Below, one piece after another: positions 57,820 to 64,000 of a stretch of DNA of 64,000 bases. Below the pieces are notes generated by a model. That model searched no databases and was not told the origin of the DNA. It saw nothing but the letters and a program-made list of their open reading frames with translations. This stretch comes from UBA6522 sp965221035 (GTDB lineage: Bacteria; Pseudomonadota; Gammaproteobacteria; Steroidobacterales; Rariloculaceae), in contig OZ244860.1 of assembly GCA_965221035.1 (NCBI GenBank), positions 3,720,001 through 3,784,000 of the forward strand, in the 5' to 3' direction. Made by a program: the position numbers and the translations under genes. Numbering within the stretch: the first letter of the stretch is position 1; the number at the start of each line of letters is the position of its first letter.

Positions 57820-57933
57820 ACTCGGCAGTGCTGTCTCGTATAGCGTTGACAGGCACCGGCGTTGGCGGATATCCACTGACCCGTTAACGGACAACGACAA
57901 GGACAGGCCCCAGGCTGTCTTCGGAGGACCAAC

Positions 57934-58023
57934 ATGCCCCGCAGATTCGTCGATCTCTCCATCTGCCTGGAGAACGAAGTCATCACGGACACGCCATTCA
58001 TGCGGCCGGAGATCACTTCATGA
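57934..58023 (+). pseudogene. Cyclase gene reduced to its first 29 codons
   Basis: GGAGG and an ATG at 57934 start a frame reading MPRRFVDLSICLENEVITDT then PFMRPEITS and stop. This matches residues 1-26 of the intact cyclase at 61720-62499 (MAQRFVDLSIYLENDVISDP). Everything after, including the metal-binding H-x-GTH-x-DAP motif, is gone. The stop overlaps the FAH start by 4 bases (ATGA), so the fragment may survive as a leader that couples translation. Confidence 0.8.
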
Positions 58024-58982
58024 AACTCGCAACGGTCGATGACGGCAGCCGCGACGGCAGACTGGTCGTCGTGTCCTCGGACGGGAAGCGCCGCGCGCCG
58101 CTTCCCGGTGTGGCTACCATGCAGGCCGCGCTGGATGACTGGGCGTCGGTAGAGCCCGAATTGCGGTCGCTGTCCACGGTCGTCGATGGCGGCGCAGGTG
58201 AGTCGACATCGGAGGCCGACTTCCGCGCGCCGCTGCCGCGCGCCTGGCAGTGGCTTGATGGATCGGCATTCGATTCGCATGGCGACCTGATGCAGAAGGC
58301 GTTTCGGCTCGATCCCATTGAAACGGACGCGCCGCTGATGTACCAGGGCATGTCACACCTGTTCTACGGGCCGACCGAGGACGTGCCCTTCGTCAGCGAG
58401 GCCGACGGCATCGACTTCGAGGGCGAATTCGGTGTCATCGTCGATGACGTTCCTATGGGCACCGGCGCCAGCGAGGCCATGGAGCGCATCAAACTGCTCG
58501 TACAGCTCAACGACTGGTCCCTGCGCGTGCTGGGGCCGAAGGAGATGAAGACGGGCTTCGGTTGGGTTCAGGCAAAACCGGCCTGCGCGATGGCGCCGTT
58601 TGCCGTTACGCCAGATGAGCTTGGGGATGCCTGGCGTGACGGCCGGGTGCACCTGCCGCTGGAAGTGCGCTGGAACGGCAAGGTGTTCGGCGTGGCCAAT
58701 GGAGGCGCCATGAGTGTCGGCCTGCACGAACTCGTCGCTCACGCGGCTGCCACGCGACCACTGTGCGCGGGCACGATCATCGGTACGGGCACGGTCTCAA
58801 ACGAAAATTGTCGCGAGATCGGCTCGTCGTGCATAGCCGAGCGCCGCGGCATCGAAATCGTCGACCAAGGTGAGCCCTCGACGCGTTACATGACGTTCGG
58901 TGATCGCGTCCGGATGGAGGCGAGGGCGCTCGACGGCGGTGTGTTATTCGGTGCGATCAATCAGAAGGTAGTCCGGGTATGA
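58020..58982 (+). CDS. Fumarylacetoacetate hydrolase (FAH) family protein
   Basis: 320 residues. An N-terminal domain (MKLATVDDGSRDGRLVVVSS) is followed by the FAH core: APLPRAWQWLDGSAFDSHGD, PLMYQGMSHLFYGPTEDVPF, the metal-binding acids in GIDFEGEFGVIVDDVPMG, LVQLNDWSLRV and GTGTVSNENCREIGSSCIAE. FAH enzymes cleave C-C bonds of acylpyruvates or fumarylacetoacetate, or hydrate/decarboxylate ring-fission products, with Mg or Mn. It follows the cyclase fragment with ATGA overlap and overlaps the next cupin gene likewise. A truncated paralogue lies at 61327-61710. Confidence 0.9.
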   Translation: MKLATVDDGSRDGRLVVVSSDGKRRAPLPGVATMQAALDDWASVEPELRSLSTVVDGGAGESTSEADFRAPLPRAWQWLDGSAFDSHGDLMQKAFRLDPIETDAPLMYQGMSHLFYGPTEDVPFVSEADGIDFEGEFGVIVDDVPMGTGASEAMERIKLLVQLNDWSLRVLGPKEMKTGFGWVQAKPACAMAPFAVTPDELGDAWRDGRVHLPLEVRWNGKVFGVANGGAMSVGLHELVAHAAATRPLCAGTIIGTGTVSNENCREIGSSCIAERRGIEIVDQGEPSTRYMTFGDRVRMEARALDGGVLFGAINQKVVRV

Positions 58983-59503
58983 GCCAGCTAAAGGTACTCA
59001 AAGGCAAGAGCCAGCTATCAAGGCCATTCCGCCGCATCGTAACCGGGCACGACCGCCGGGGTCACGCCGTGTTCCGATCGATCGATACGCTGACTCCCGA
59101 ACCGATCCCTAGCGGGGATGCGAATTTTGCGACCATATGGAGTACGGCCGAGGTCCCCGTTGATCTAAACGACGAAACGCACGGGGGCGAGAGGGCCGTC
59201 GGGCTCACGATCAACAGAGGCTCCGTGATTCGCGTGGTGGATATGTTGCCCGGCGGCGAGTCGCCGATGCACCGTACCAACAGCATCGACTACGGCATAG
59301 TGCTTGCGGGCGAGGTAGAACTCGAACTGGACGATGGTGTTGTGGAGACTTGCCGCGCGGGCGATGTCATCGTGCAGCGGGGCACGATCCACTTGTGGCG
59401 CAACACAAGCGATTCGGAGATCTGCCGCATCGTATTTGCGCTGATCGAGGCCAGGGGACCCTACCTGTACGACGGCGAGCCGCTGGAAGAATTGAAGCCA
59501 TAG
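58979..59503 (+). CDS. Cupin-domain protein
   Basis: 174 residues. N-terminal region RIVTGHDRRGHAVFRSIDTL, then a cupin with RVVDMLPGGESPMHRTNSID and YGIVLAGEVELELDDG (motif 1), followed by GDVIVQRGTIHLWRNTSDSE (motif 2). The His in PMHRTNSIDYG, the Glu in GEVELEL and the His in TIHLW could bind a metal. This cupin type is a regular neighbour of FAH proteins in aromatic catabolic clusters and may be a decarboxylase, isomerase or dioxygenase. Start overlaps the FAH stop (ATGA). Confidence 0.87.
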   Translation: MSQLKVLKGKSQLSRPFRRIVTGHDRRGHAVFRSIDTLTPEPIPSGDANFATIWSTAEVPVDLNDETHGGERAVGLTINRGSVIRVVDMLPGGESPMHRTNSIDYGIVLAGEVELELDDGVVETCRAGDVIVQRGTIHLWRNTSDSEICRIVFALIEARGPYLYDGEPLEELKP

Positions 59504-59512
59504 GCGGCCGCA

Positions 59513-60475
59513 ATGCGGGTCGTGGTAACGGGGGCAGGGGGATTTGTCGGGAGGCGACTCGTGGCGAGGCTCGACGGGCACGAAGTCGTGGCCATCGATC
59601 AGGCGCCGCCTGAGTCCGTTGCCGAATTCGACCACGTCACGGCGTTGACCGGCGATTTGTGCGATTCGAGCGTCCTGGACGCGGCCTTTTCCGGCGGGTG
59701 TGATGCTGTCGTCCATCTTGCAACCGTTCCAGGGGGTGCCGCAGAGCGGCAACCTGCGCTGGCGAAAAAGGTGAACGTGGACGGCACCATGGCCTTGGGA
59801 GACGCCGCCGTGTCTGCGGGGCAATGTCCTCGCTTCATATTCGCCAGCAGTGTTGCGGTGTTTGGGAATCCGCTGCCCTCAAGGGTGAATGACGCCACAC
59901 CACTGACACCGCGAATGTACTACGGTGCGCACAAGGCCATGATTGAGCAGTGGCTCGCCACGCTCACGCGCCGCGGCGCGTTGCAGGCGCTGTCCTTGCG
60001 CCTGTCCGGCGTTGTCGCGAGGCCGCCCGGTCCGTCCGGCATGAAATCGGCATTTCTTAGCGAGGTCTTCCACGCCTTGATTGCGGGGAGGAACTTTGTC
60101 ATGCCGGTATCGCCCGGCGCCACGTCCTGGGTCATCTCGCTGGACCGCGCCGTGGACAATCTCTTGCATGGGCTGGAACTGGATATGAGGTCGGTTGGCC
60201 ATGACCATGCGGTCAACTTGCCGACATTGCGCGTCAACATGTCCGATCTCGTGGCAGAGATCGCCCTGCAGACAGGCGCCGACAGCGAACAGATTTTCTA
60301 CGAACCTGACAGGGCGATCATGGCGGCATTCGGTTCGCTGCCGCCGATCGATACGACCGCCGCCGAAGCACTCGGCTTTGCCAACGACGGTGACCTCGAG
60401 AGTCTGGTTGCCCGAGTGGTTGCCAGGCTCGGCGCGGCATCAGACGATCTGAATGCCCTTGTAGGCGAGCATTGA
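59513..60475 (+). CDS. NAD-dependent epimerase/dehydratase, DenD-like
   Basis: 320 residues. Extended-SDR features: MRVVVTGAGGFVGRRLVARL, LTGDLCDSSVLDAAFSGGCD with AVVHLATVPGGAAERQP, FIFASSVAVFGNPLP, and the Y-x3-K in MYYGAHKAMIEQWLA. SLRLSGVVARPPGPSGMKSA is like the D-erythronate dehydrogenase (DenD) group, which oxidises sugar acids at C2. In this setting it may oxidise a hydroxy acid from ring fission. The last 36 bases overlap the convergent dioxygenase gene. Confidence 0.87.
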   Translation: MRVVVTGAGGFVGRRLVARLDGHEVVAIDQAPPESVAEFDHVTALTGDLCDSSVLDAAFSGGCDAVVHLATVPGGAAERQPALAKKVNVDGTMALGDAAVSAGQCPRFIFASSVAVFGNPLPSRVNDATPLTPRMYYGAHKAMIEQWLATLTRRGALQALSLRLSGVVARPPGPSGMKSAFLSEVFHALIAGRNFVMPVSPGATSWVISLDRAVDNLLHGLELDMRSVGHDHAVNLPTLRVNMSDLVAEIALQTGADSEQIFYEPDRAIMAAFGSLPPIDTTAAEALGFANDGDLESLVARVVARLGAASDDLNALVGEH

Positions 60476-61309
60476 ACCGTCCCATTGCTCTTCCACCAAG
60501 AATGAGTGTTCAAGGATGCCGTCCCGGAATACGCTGTCCGAATCGTTGTTCGTGTCCTTTCGCTGTCCGGTGTAGTCTGAATGATTGAGGTAGATGTCGT
60601 TTGCGAGATCGTCATCGAATCCAAACTGTGAGACCAGACGTTCCACTCCTTCCACCACCACGCGGAAGTGAATGTGTGTAGTACGGCCTCGATACCAACC
60701 CGGGAAACATGCGCGGAAATATACATTGCCGATGCTATCGGTTGTCTGTACGCCCCGGAACCACTTGGCGGACAATGCGTCAGAGTCGTTCTCGGTACAG
60801 AAACCGGAATTGAAATTGCTGACATTGCCCGTGCTGCCGGAGTTGTCGCCGGAGTAAACTCCCTCCCAGTTCACCCACCACACCTCGATGATGGCCCCCA
60901 TGATCGGGTTGCAGTCCGCGTCAACCAGCTTTAGCGCCAAAGTCATCGGCACACCGGGCTGACCTTCAGAAATATCTTCGCGAAAATCATCCGTGTCAAA
61001 GTAACAGGGGCCAATGGTGAAACGGTCCGTGCCGGTGACCGTGCACATCACGTTCCCAAGAGACAGATCGAGTGGGTCACTGGTTGGAGGGAACTCCGCC
61101 TGCATCGCGGCTGTGCCGCCGGCAAGCCATCGGGTGGTGTTGGTCCTGTCGCCGCCGCCAACAACGGGGGAACCGTCGCCTGATGAGCCTGCTCCGGAGG
61201 CGCCGTCGCCGGGATTGACGTCGCCGCCGCTGCTTGACCCGCAGGCTGGGAGCAGGACTGCCGCGCTTCCAGCAACCATCATCTCCAACGCTTCGCGTCG
61301 ACTGTTCAC
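60440..61309 (-). CDS. Exported lipoprotein of the intradiol ring-cleavage dioxygenase family
   Basis: 289 residues from a GTG at 61309 (GGGAAG box); a TTG at 61321 is possible. The N-terminus NSRREALEMMVAGSAAVLLP contains a Tat-like SRR-x-x-L and a lipobox ending in Cys (LLPAC), then a Gly/Ser linker to about residue 60. The intradiol fold follows: FTIGPCYFDTDDFREDISEG, GVPMTLALKLVDADCNPIMG, VWWVNWEGVYSGDNSG, WFRGVQTTDSIGNVYFRACF and PGWYRGRTTHIHFRV. Tyr in GVYS, Tyr in GWYRGR and the His pair in THIHF fit the Fe(III) 2-Tyr/2-His site. Export of a ring-cleavage enzyme on the cell surface or periplasm is unusual; the family does include secreted members, some of unknown substrate. Confidence 0.85.
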   Translation of the reverse strand: MNSRREALEMMVAGSAAVLLPACGSSSGGDVNPGDGASGAGSSGDGSPVVGGGDRTNTTRWLAGGTAAMQAEFPPTSDPLDLSLGNVMCTVTGTDRFTIGPCYFDTDDFREDISEGQPGVPMTLALKLVDADCNPIMGAIIEVWWVNWEGVYSGDNSGSTGNVSNFNSGFCTENDSDALSAKWFRGVQTTDSIGNVYFRACFPGWYRGRTTHIHFRVVVEGVERLVSQFGFDDDLANDIYLNHSDYTGQRKDTNNDSDSVFRDGILEHSFLVEEQWDGSMLAYKGIQIV

Positions 61310-61326
61310 AAGACTTCCCAAGTGTT

Positions 61327-61710
61327 TCAGTGTGTTGTGGCGAGTGCCGCCATGCGAGGTCCGTAAACCACGTGTGACATGCCATGGTATATGAGTGGCT
61401 TATCGGTTTCTATGGGATCGAGCCCGAAGGCTTTTTGCATCAGGTCGCCGTGGGTGTCGTACGCCGAACCGTCAAGCCATTGCCACACGCGCGGCAGCGG
61501 TGCTGCGAACCGGGTATCGCTCGTCGATTCGCCGCCAACATCGTCAAGATCGGATTGGGCAGACTCGACTTCGCGGCATGCTTGCCGCCAATTCTCCATC
61601 GCCCATTGCATTGTCCGGCCGTTTCCGGCGCCAAGATATCGAGCACCATCCTGTGACACGACGACAAGTTCGCCATCGGGAGTTTGACCTGGGATCGTCG
61701 CCAGTCTCAC
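61327..61710 (-). pseudogene. Truncated FAH-family gene (N-terminal 118 codons)
   Basis: A GTG at 61710 opens MRLATIPGQTPDGELVVVSQ, continuing RFAAPLPRVWQWLDGSAYDT and PLIYHGMSHVVYGP, closely matching the first 120 residues of the intact FAH at 58020-58982. It then ends RMAALATTH and stops, losing all metal-binding acids. It begins 9 bases after the cyclase stop, the same order as in cassette copy A. It cannot be an active hydrolase. Confidence 0.85.
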
Positions 61711-61719
61711 AGCCGTTCC

Positions 61720-62499
61720 CTACTCGTCAAAGATCGCAACAGCGCGTGTCCAACCAGCCGATGCGCCACGAATCTTGTGTGGGAAACAGCTGACCGTGAA
61801 ACCCGAAGGCGGCAGCACTTCGAGGTTATGCAGTTTTTCGAGATGACAATAGCCGATATCACGGCCCGCCTTGTGCCCCTCCCAGATCAAAGACGTGTCA
61901 CCGGTCTCCTTGACTTTTTCAGCTGTATACGAAAATGGTGCGTCCCAGCTCCAAGCATCGGTGCCCGTCACCCGAACACCTTTTTTAAGTAGGTACATTG
62001 TGGCCTCATAGCCCATACCACAACCGATGTTTACGAAATTCGGGTCACCCAGCGCCTTGCCGGCCGCTGTATTAATAAGAACAATGTCCATCGGTTTGAC
62101 CTCAACACCGATTCGATCCAGTTCTGCTTCGACTTCGGCGGCGGTCACAACATGCCCGTCTTCAAGATGCCGAAAGTCAAGTTTGATGCCCGGGCGGAAA
62201 CACCAATCCAGGGGAACCTCATCGATTGTTATCGCACGTTCGCCGCCGTCCATGGTTGGATGAAAATGCCAGGGCGCATCGAGGTGTGTGCCGTTGTGTG
62301 TCGACAGTGTCACCTCCTCCGCAGCCGCAAACCCCCCGCCTCCGGGAAAGTCATCGGCCTCGACACCCGGGAAGAAGGTGCGCGCTTCCGTCACCGTTTC
62401 TTCGTGCTGCTTGTACTCGATCTTGGGCCGCATGAATGGCGGGTCGGAAATCACATCGTTTTCAAGATAAATAGAGAGATCGACGAATCGTTGTGCCAT
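61720..62499 (-). CDS. Cyclase-family metal-dependent hydrolase (kynurenine formamidase-like)
   Basis: 259 residues from the ATG at 62499 behind GGAGG (MAQRFVDLSIYLENDVISDP). The metal motif is STHNGTHLDAPWHFHPTMDG, followed by GERAITIDEVPLDWCFRPGI, MDIVLINTAAGKALGD and VRVTGTDAWSWDAPFSYTAE. The end, LEVLPPSGFTVSCFPHKIRG with ASAGWTRAVAIFDE, is typical of the PF04199 cyclases. It is the complete counterpart of the 29-codon fragment at 57934, so it may supply this step for both cassettes. Downstream is the truncated FAH; upstream is a fused relic. Confidence 0.88.
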   Translation of the reverse strand: MAQRFVDLSIYLENDVISDPPFMRPKIEYKQHEETVTEARTFFPGVEADDFPGGGGFAAAEEVTLSTHNGTHLDAPWHFHPTMDGGERAITIDEVPLDWCFRPGIKLDFRHLEDGHVVTAAEVEAELDRIGVEVKPMDIVLINTAAGKALGDPNFVNIGCGMGYEATMYLLKKGVRVTGTDAWSWDAPFSYTAEKVKETGDTSLIWEGHKAGRDIGYCHLEKLHNLEVLPPSGFTVSCFPHKIRGASAGWTRAVAIFDE

Positions 62500-62526
62500 G
62501 TTCGCCTCCGAGCGAAGAAAATCCAA

Positions 62527-62776
62527 TTACGAGGTATGGCCGCCCAATGTCTCAGCAAACCAGTCGGCGATGTATTCGGCGCCGATGACGACGTCGTAGT
62601 TACCACTCGTGCCGTCCGAGAATGAAACTTCGACACCGTCGGCATCTTCGTTTATGTCCTCAACAACTACTACCCGTCTTACGTTCGTTCCTTCTGCCCT
62701 AGCACGATCTGCGAGGAATTTTTGCAAGGCAGGCCTACCGATACCGAGCTGTGAAGGATATTCAGTCTATCGCGGC
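62527..62776 (-). pseudogene. Fused relic: monooxygenase interior joined to hydrolase C-terminus
   Basis: After an in-frame TAG the sequence reads YPSQLGIGRPALQKFLADRA, then DADGVEVSFSDGTSGNYDVV, matching the middle of the FAD monooxygenase at 54616-55731 (YPGQLGIGRPALQKVLADRA, FSDGSSGRYDVVVGAD). At IGAE it switches without a break to YIADWFAETLGGHTS, the end of the alpha/beta hydrolase at 56635-57819 (YIADWFAETLGGRT). A single in-frame deletion from the middle of one gene to the end of the next explains this. It lies 27 bases upstream of the intact cyclase. Confidence 0.8.
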
Positions 62777-63024
62777 CCCAACTATCATCCAAGCTATTTG
62801 TTTTTATGGTCACGTAATACTCTCATTTATAAACTGGCCGACGGACTGTGCGGCACTCTTTGGGTAACGCCTCAAGCTTATTTGCTGTTTTTATTGTTTT
62901 TCATGCAGAATATTAATTGGACGAATGCCCCTCGGCATGGTTAAATTGCTAGCGACTCAAGGCCCATGCTCGATGCGTGACCGTTGACGCTTCTACTCAC
63001 AGTAGTCTGTCCGGAGGGGACAAC
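62777..63024. other. AT-rich intergenic segment
   Basis: The gap between the fused relic and the last TonB receptor is markedly AT-rich at about 62795-62945 (runs such as CTATTTGTTTTTATGG and TTTTTATTGTTTTTCATG), unlike the GC-rich rest of the window. It holds no gene I can support. It probably contains the receptor promoter and may mark a junction between blocks of different origin. Confidence 0.5.
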
Positions 63025-64000
63025 ATGAACATTCGAAATCAATCTGGTCTTCTCGCTGGCGTTTTGCTGGCTCTAATTCCGGGATTAGCATTTTTTGCGA
63101 ACCCGGCGCGAGCGCAAGACAGTGGATTAGCACTCGAGGAAATCGTGGTTACGGCGGAGCGGCGAGAAACATCACTGACAGAAACACCGGCTGCGATTGT
63201 GGCGATTACCGGTGCTGCAATCGAATCCGCAAACATTAACAACCTAAACGAGCTAACATTGACGACGCCCGGAATCAACATTCAGGGCATTAATCGAAAC
63301 CAGCAATATGTTGCCATGCGAGGCAACATCACCGAAGGTGGCGATGCGGGTCTCGCCCAGTCCATCGGGTTCTTTATTGATGGTCTGTACTTCGGACGTT
63401 CGTCACTGTTCAACCAAAGCCTGTCCGATGTCGAGCGAGTCGAAATCCTGCGCGGTCCGCAAGGCACCCTGTGGGGACACAACATTGTCGGCGGTTCCAT
63501 CAACGTCATCACCAAGGACCCGACTCAGGAAGCTGAAGCAGACATTAAGGTGTCAGTCGGCAACCATAGTCGTCAGGAAGTTTCCGGGCGCGTTGCCGGC
63601 GGCCTCGCAGAGAACCTGGCCGGTCAGTTGTCTTTCGCTTCTGAAACGGCTGACGGTTACGTTACCAATCTGGACAGCGGTCAGGACCTGGGCTCCGAAG
63701 ACGTGTTCCTGCTGCGCGGCAAACTGGTGTGGGACGTGACGGATAATTTAAGTGCGAAATTTACCAGCACTTTCCAGAAAGACACTTCCGAGATGAACGC
63801 ACGCATCTTCTTGCCGGGACCGGACGCCATTCGAACACCTCCACCGCCAGGAAGAACTGCTCCAATTCTCTCGACGTTCGTCATTCCCGAAAACTACGAA
63901 AAAGAAACCTACCAGCGTTCTGCGATTGGTACCAATGACTTCGAAACTATTGTTGCAAGCCTGGGGCTGGACTACAGGTTTGAAAACGGCGTGACGTTCT
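63025..64000 (+). CDS. TonB-dependent receptor, N-terminal part (cut by window edge)
   Basis: The frame opens at the ATG at 63025 behind GGAGGGG and stays open to the window end (about 325 residues seen). Signal peptide GLLAGVLLALIPGLAFFANP with cleavage near ARAQ. TonB box LALEEIVVTAERRETSLTET, then plug domain ITGAAIESANINNLNELTLT, VAMRGNITEGGDAGLAQSIG, and VERVEILRGPQGTLWGHNIV with GGSINVITKDPT. This is the IroN/FecA-like group of receptors common in marine and soil proteobacteria. Its base composition and codon choice are less GC-rich than neighbours (many AAT, ATT, GTT codons), which suggests separate acquisition. Possibly the importer for the adjoining catabolic island. Confidence 0.92.
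   Translation, partial: MNIRNQSGLLAGVLLALIPGLAFFANPARAQDSGLALEEIVVTAERRETSLTETPAAIVAITGAAIESANINNLNELTLTTPGINIQGINRNQQYVAMRGNITEGGDAGLAQSIGFFIDGLYFGRSSLFNQSLSDVERVEILRGPQGTLWGHNIVGGSINVITKDPTQEAEADIKVSVGNHSRQEVSGRVAGGLAENLAGQLSFASETADGYVTNLDSGQDLGSEDVFLLRGKLVWDVTDNLSAKFTSTFQKDTSEMNARIFLPGPDAIRTPPPPGRTAPILSTFVIPENYEKETYQRSAIGTNDFETIVASLGLDYRFENGVTF

Noticed and set aside
1..64000. Prophage, insertion sequence or integrase genes
   Set aside because: No transposase, integrase, phage structural gene or terminal inverted repeats were recognised on either strand.

Overview
The window is about 64 kb of GC-rich DNA from a Gram-negative bacterium. TonB-dependent receptors, outer-membrane barrel proteins, Tat and Sec signal peptides, a BoxR-type regulator and a 7Fe ferredoxin point to a proteobacterium, probably a gammaproteobacterium; the order cannot be read from sequence alone. 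Gene content is that of an aerobic heterotroph rich in aromatic and organic-acid catabolism. Few core genes are present: pgi, gltX, a tRNA-Val, ugd, fdxA.

Layout. 0-6.9 kb: end of an alpha/beta hydrolase, a DUF6152 pair of secreted proteins, a LigJ-like 4-oxalomesaconate hydratase, a ParD antitoxin with a decayed parE, a CBM9/DUF5916 outer-membrane protein, a secreted F420-reductase-like protein and fdxA. 7-17.8 kb: the best-defined pathway. An acyl-CoA (probably 4-hydroxybenzoate- or benzoate-CoA) ligase and BoxR are divergent from boxC, boxB, a DUF4863 gene and three subunits of 4-hydroxybenzoyl-CoA reductase. The implied route is 4-hydroxybenzoate to its CoA thioester, reductive loss of the para-hydroxyl to benzoyl-CoA, then 2,3-epoxidation (BoxB) and hydrolytic ring opening (BoxC). 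boxA is absent. 17.9-18.9 kb: a tandem pair of membrane coiled-coil microproteins with heptad expansion. 19-27 kb: a second DUF5916 protein, pgi, a WbpE-like aminotransferase, tRNA-Val, ugd, gltX. 27-41 kb: a secreted MDR oxidoreductase, two TonB receptors, a DUF3237 protein, two MFS carriers, a possible phloroglucinol-type hydrolase, an EthD protein, a LysR regulator and a glyoxalase-fold enzyme.

41-48.4 kb: an IclR-centred catabolic locus. On one strand are a BKACE (DUF849) enzyme and a sodium:solute symporter with two overlapping single-span microproteins. On the other, read away from iclR, are a cyclase, cupin, SDR and 3-hydroxyacyl-CoA dehydrogenase. A vapBC module sits between iclR and the C-terminal relic of a second iclR. 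48.4-54.5 kb: a secreted sugar dehydrogenase, another PIN/RHH toxin-antitoxin pair, an AtoE-type transporter, an extradiol-dioxygenase-like protein, a galE remnant and a secreted metallo-beta-lactamase-fold protein.

54.6-62.8 kb: an aromatic or N-heterocycle catabolic island holding two inverted copies of one ancestral cassette (FAD monooxygenase - C-C hydrolase - cyclase - FAH hydrolase). Each copy has decayed the parts the other kept, so together they make one complete set. Between them lie a cupin, a DenD-like dehydrogenase and a lipoprotein intradiol dioxygenase homologue. The last kilobase, after an AT-rich gap, begins a third TonB receptor that runs off the window.
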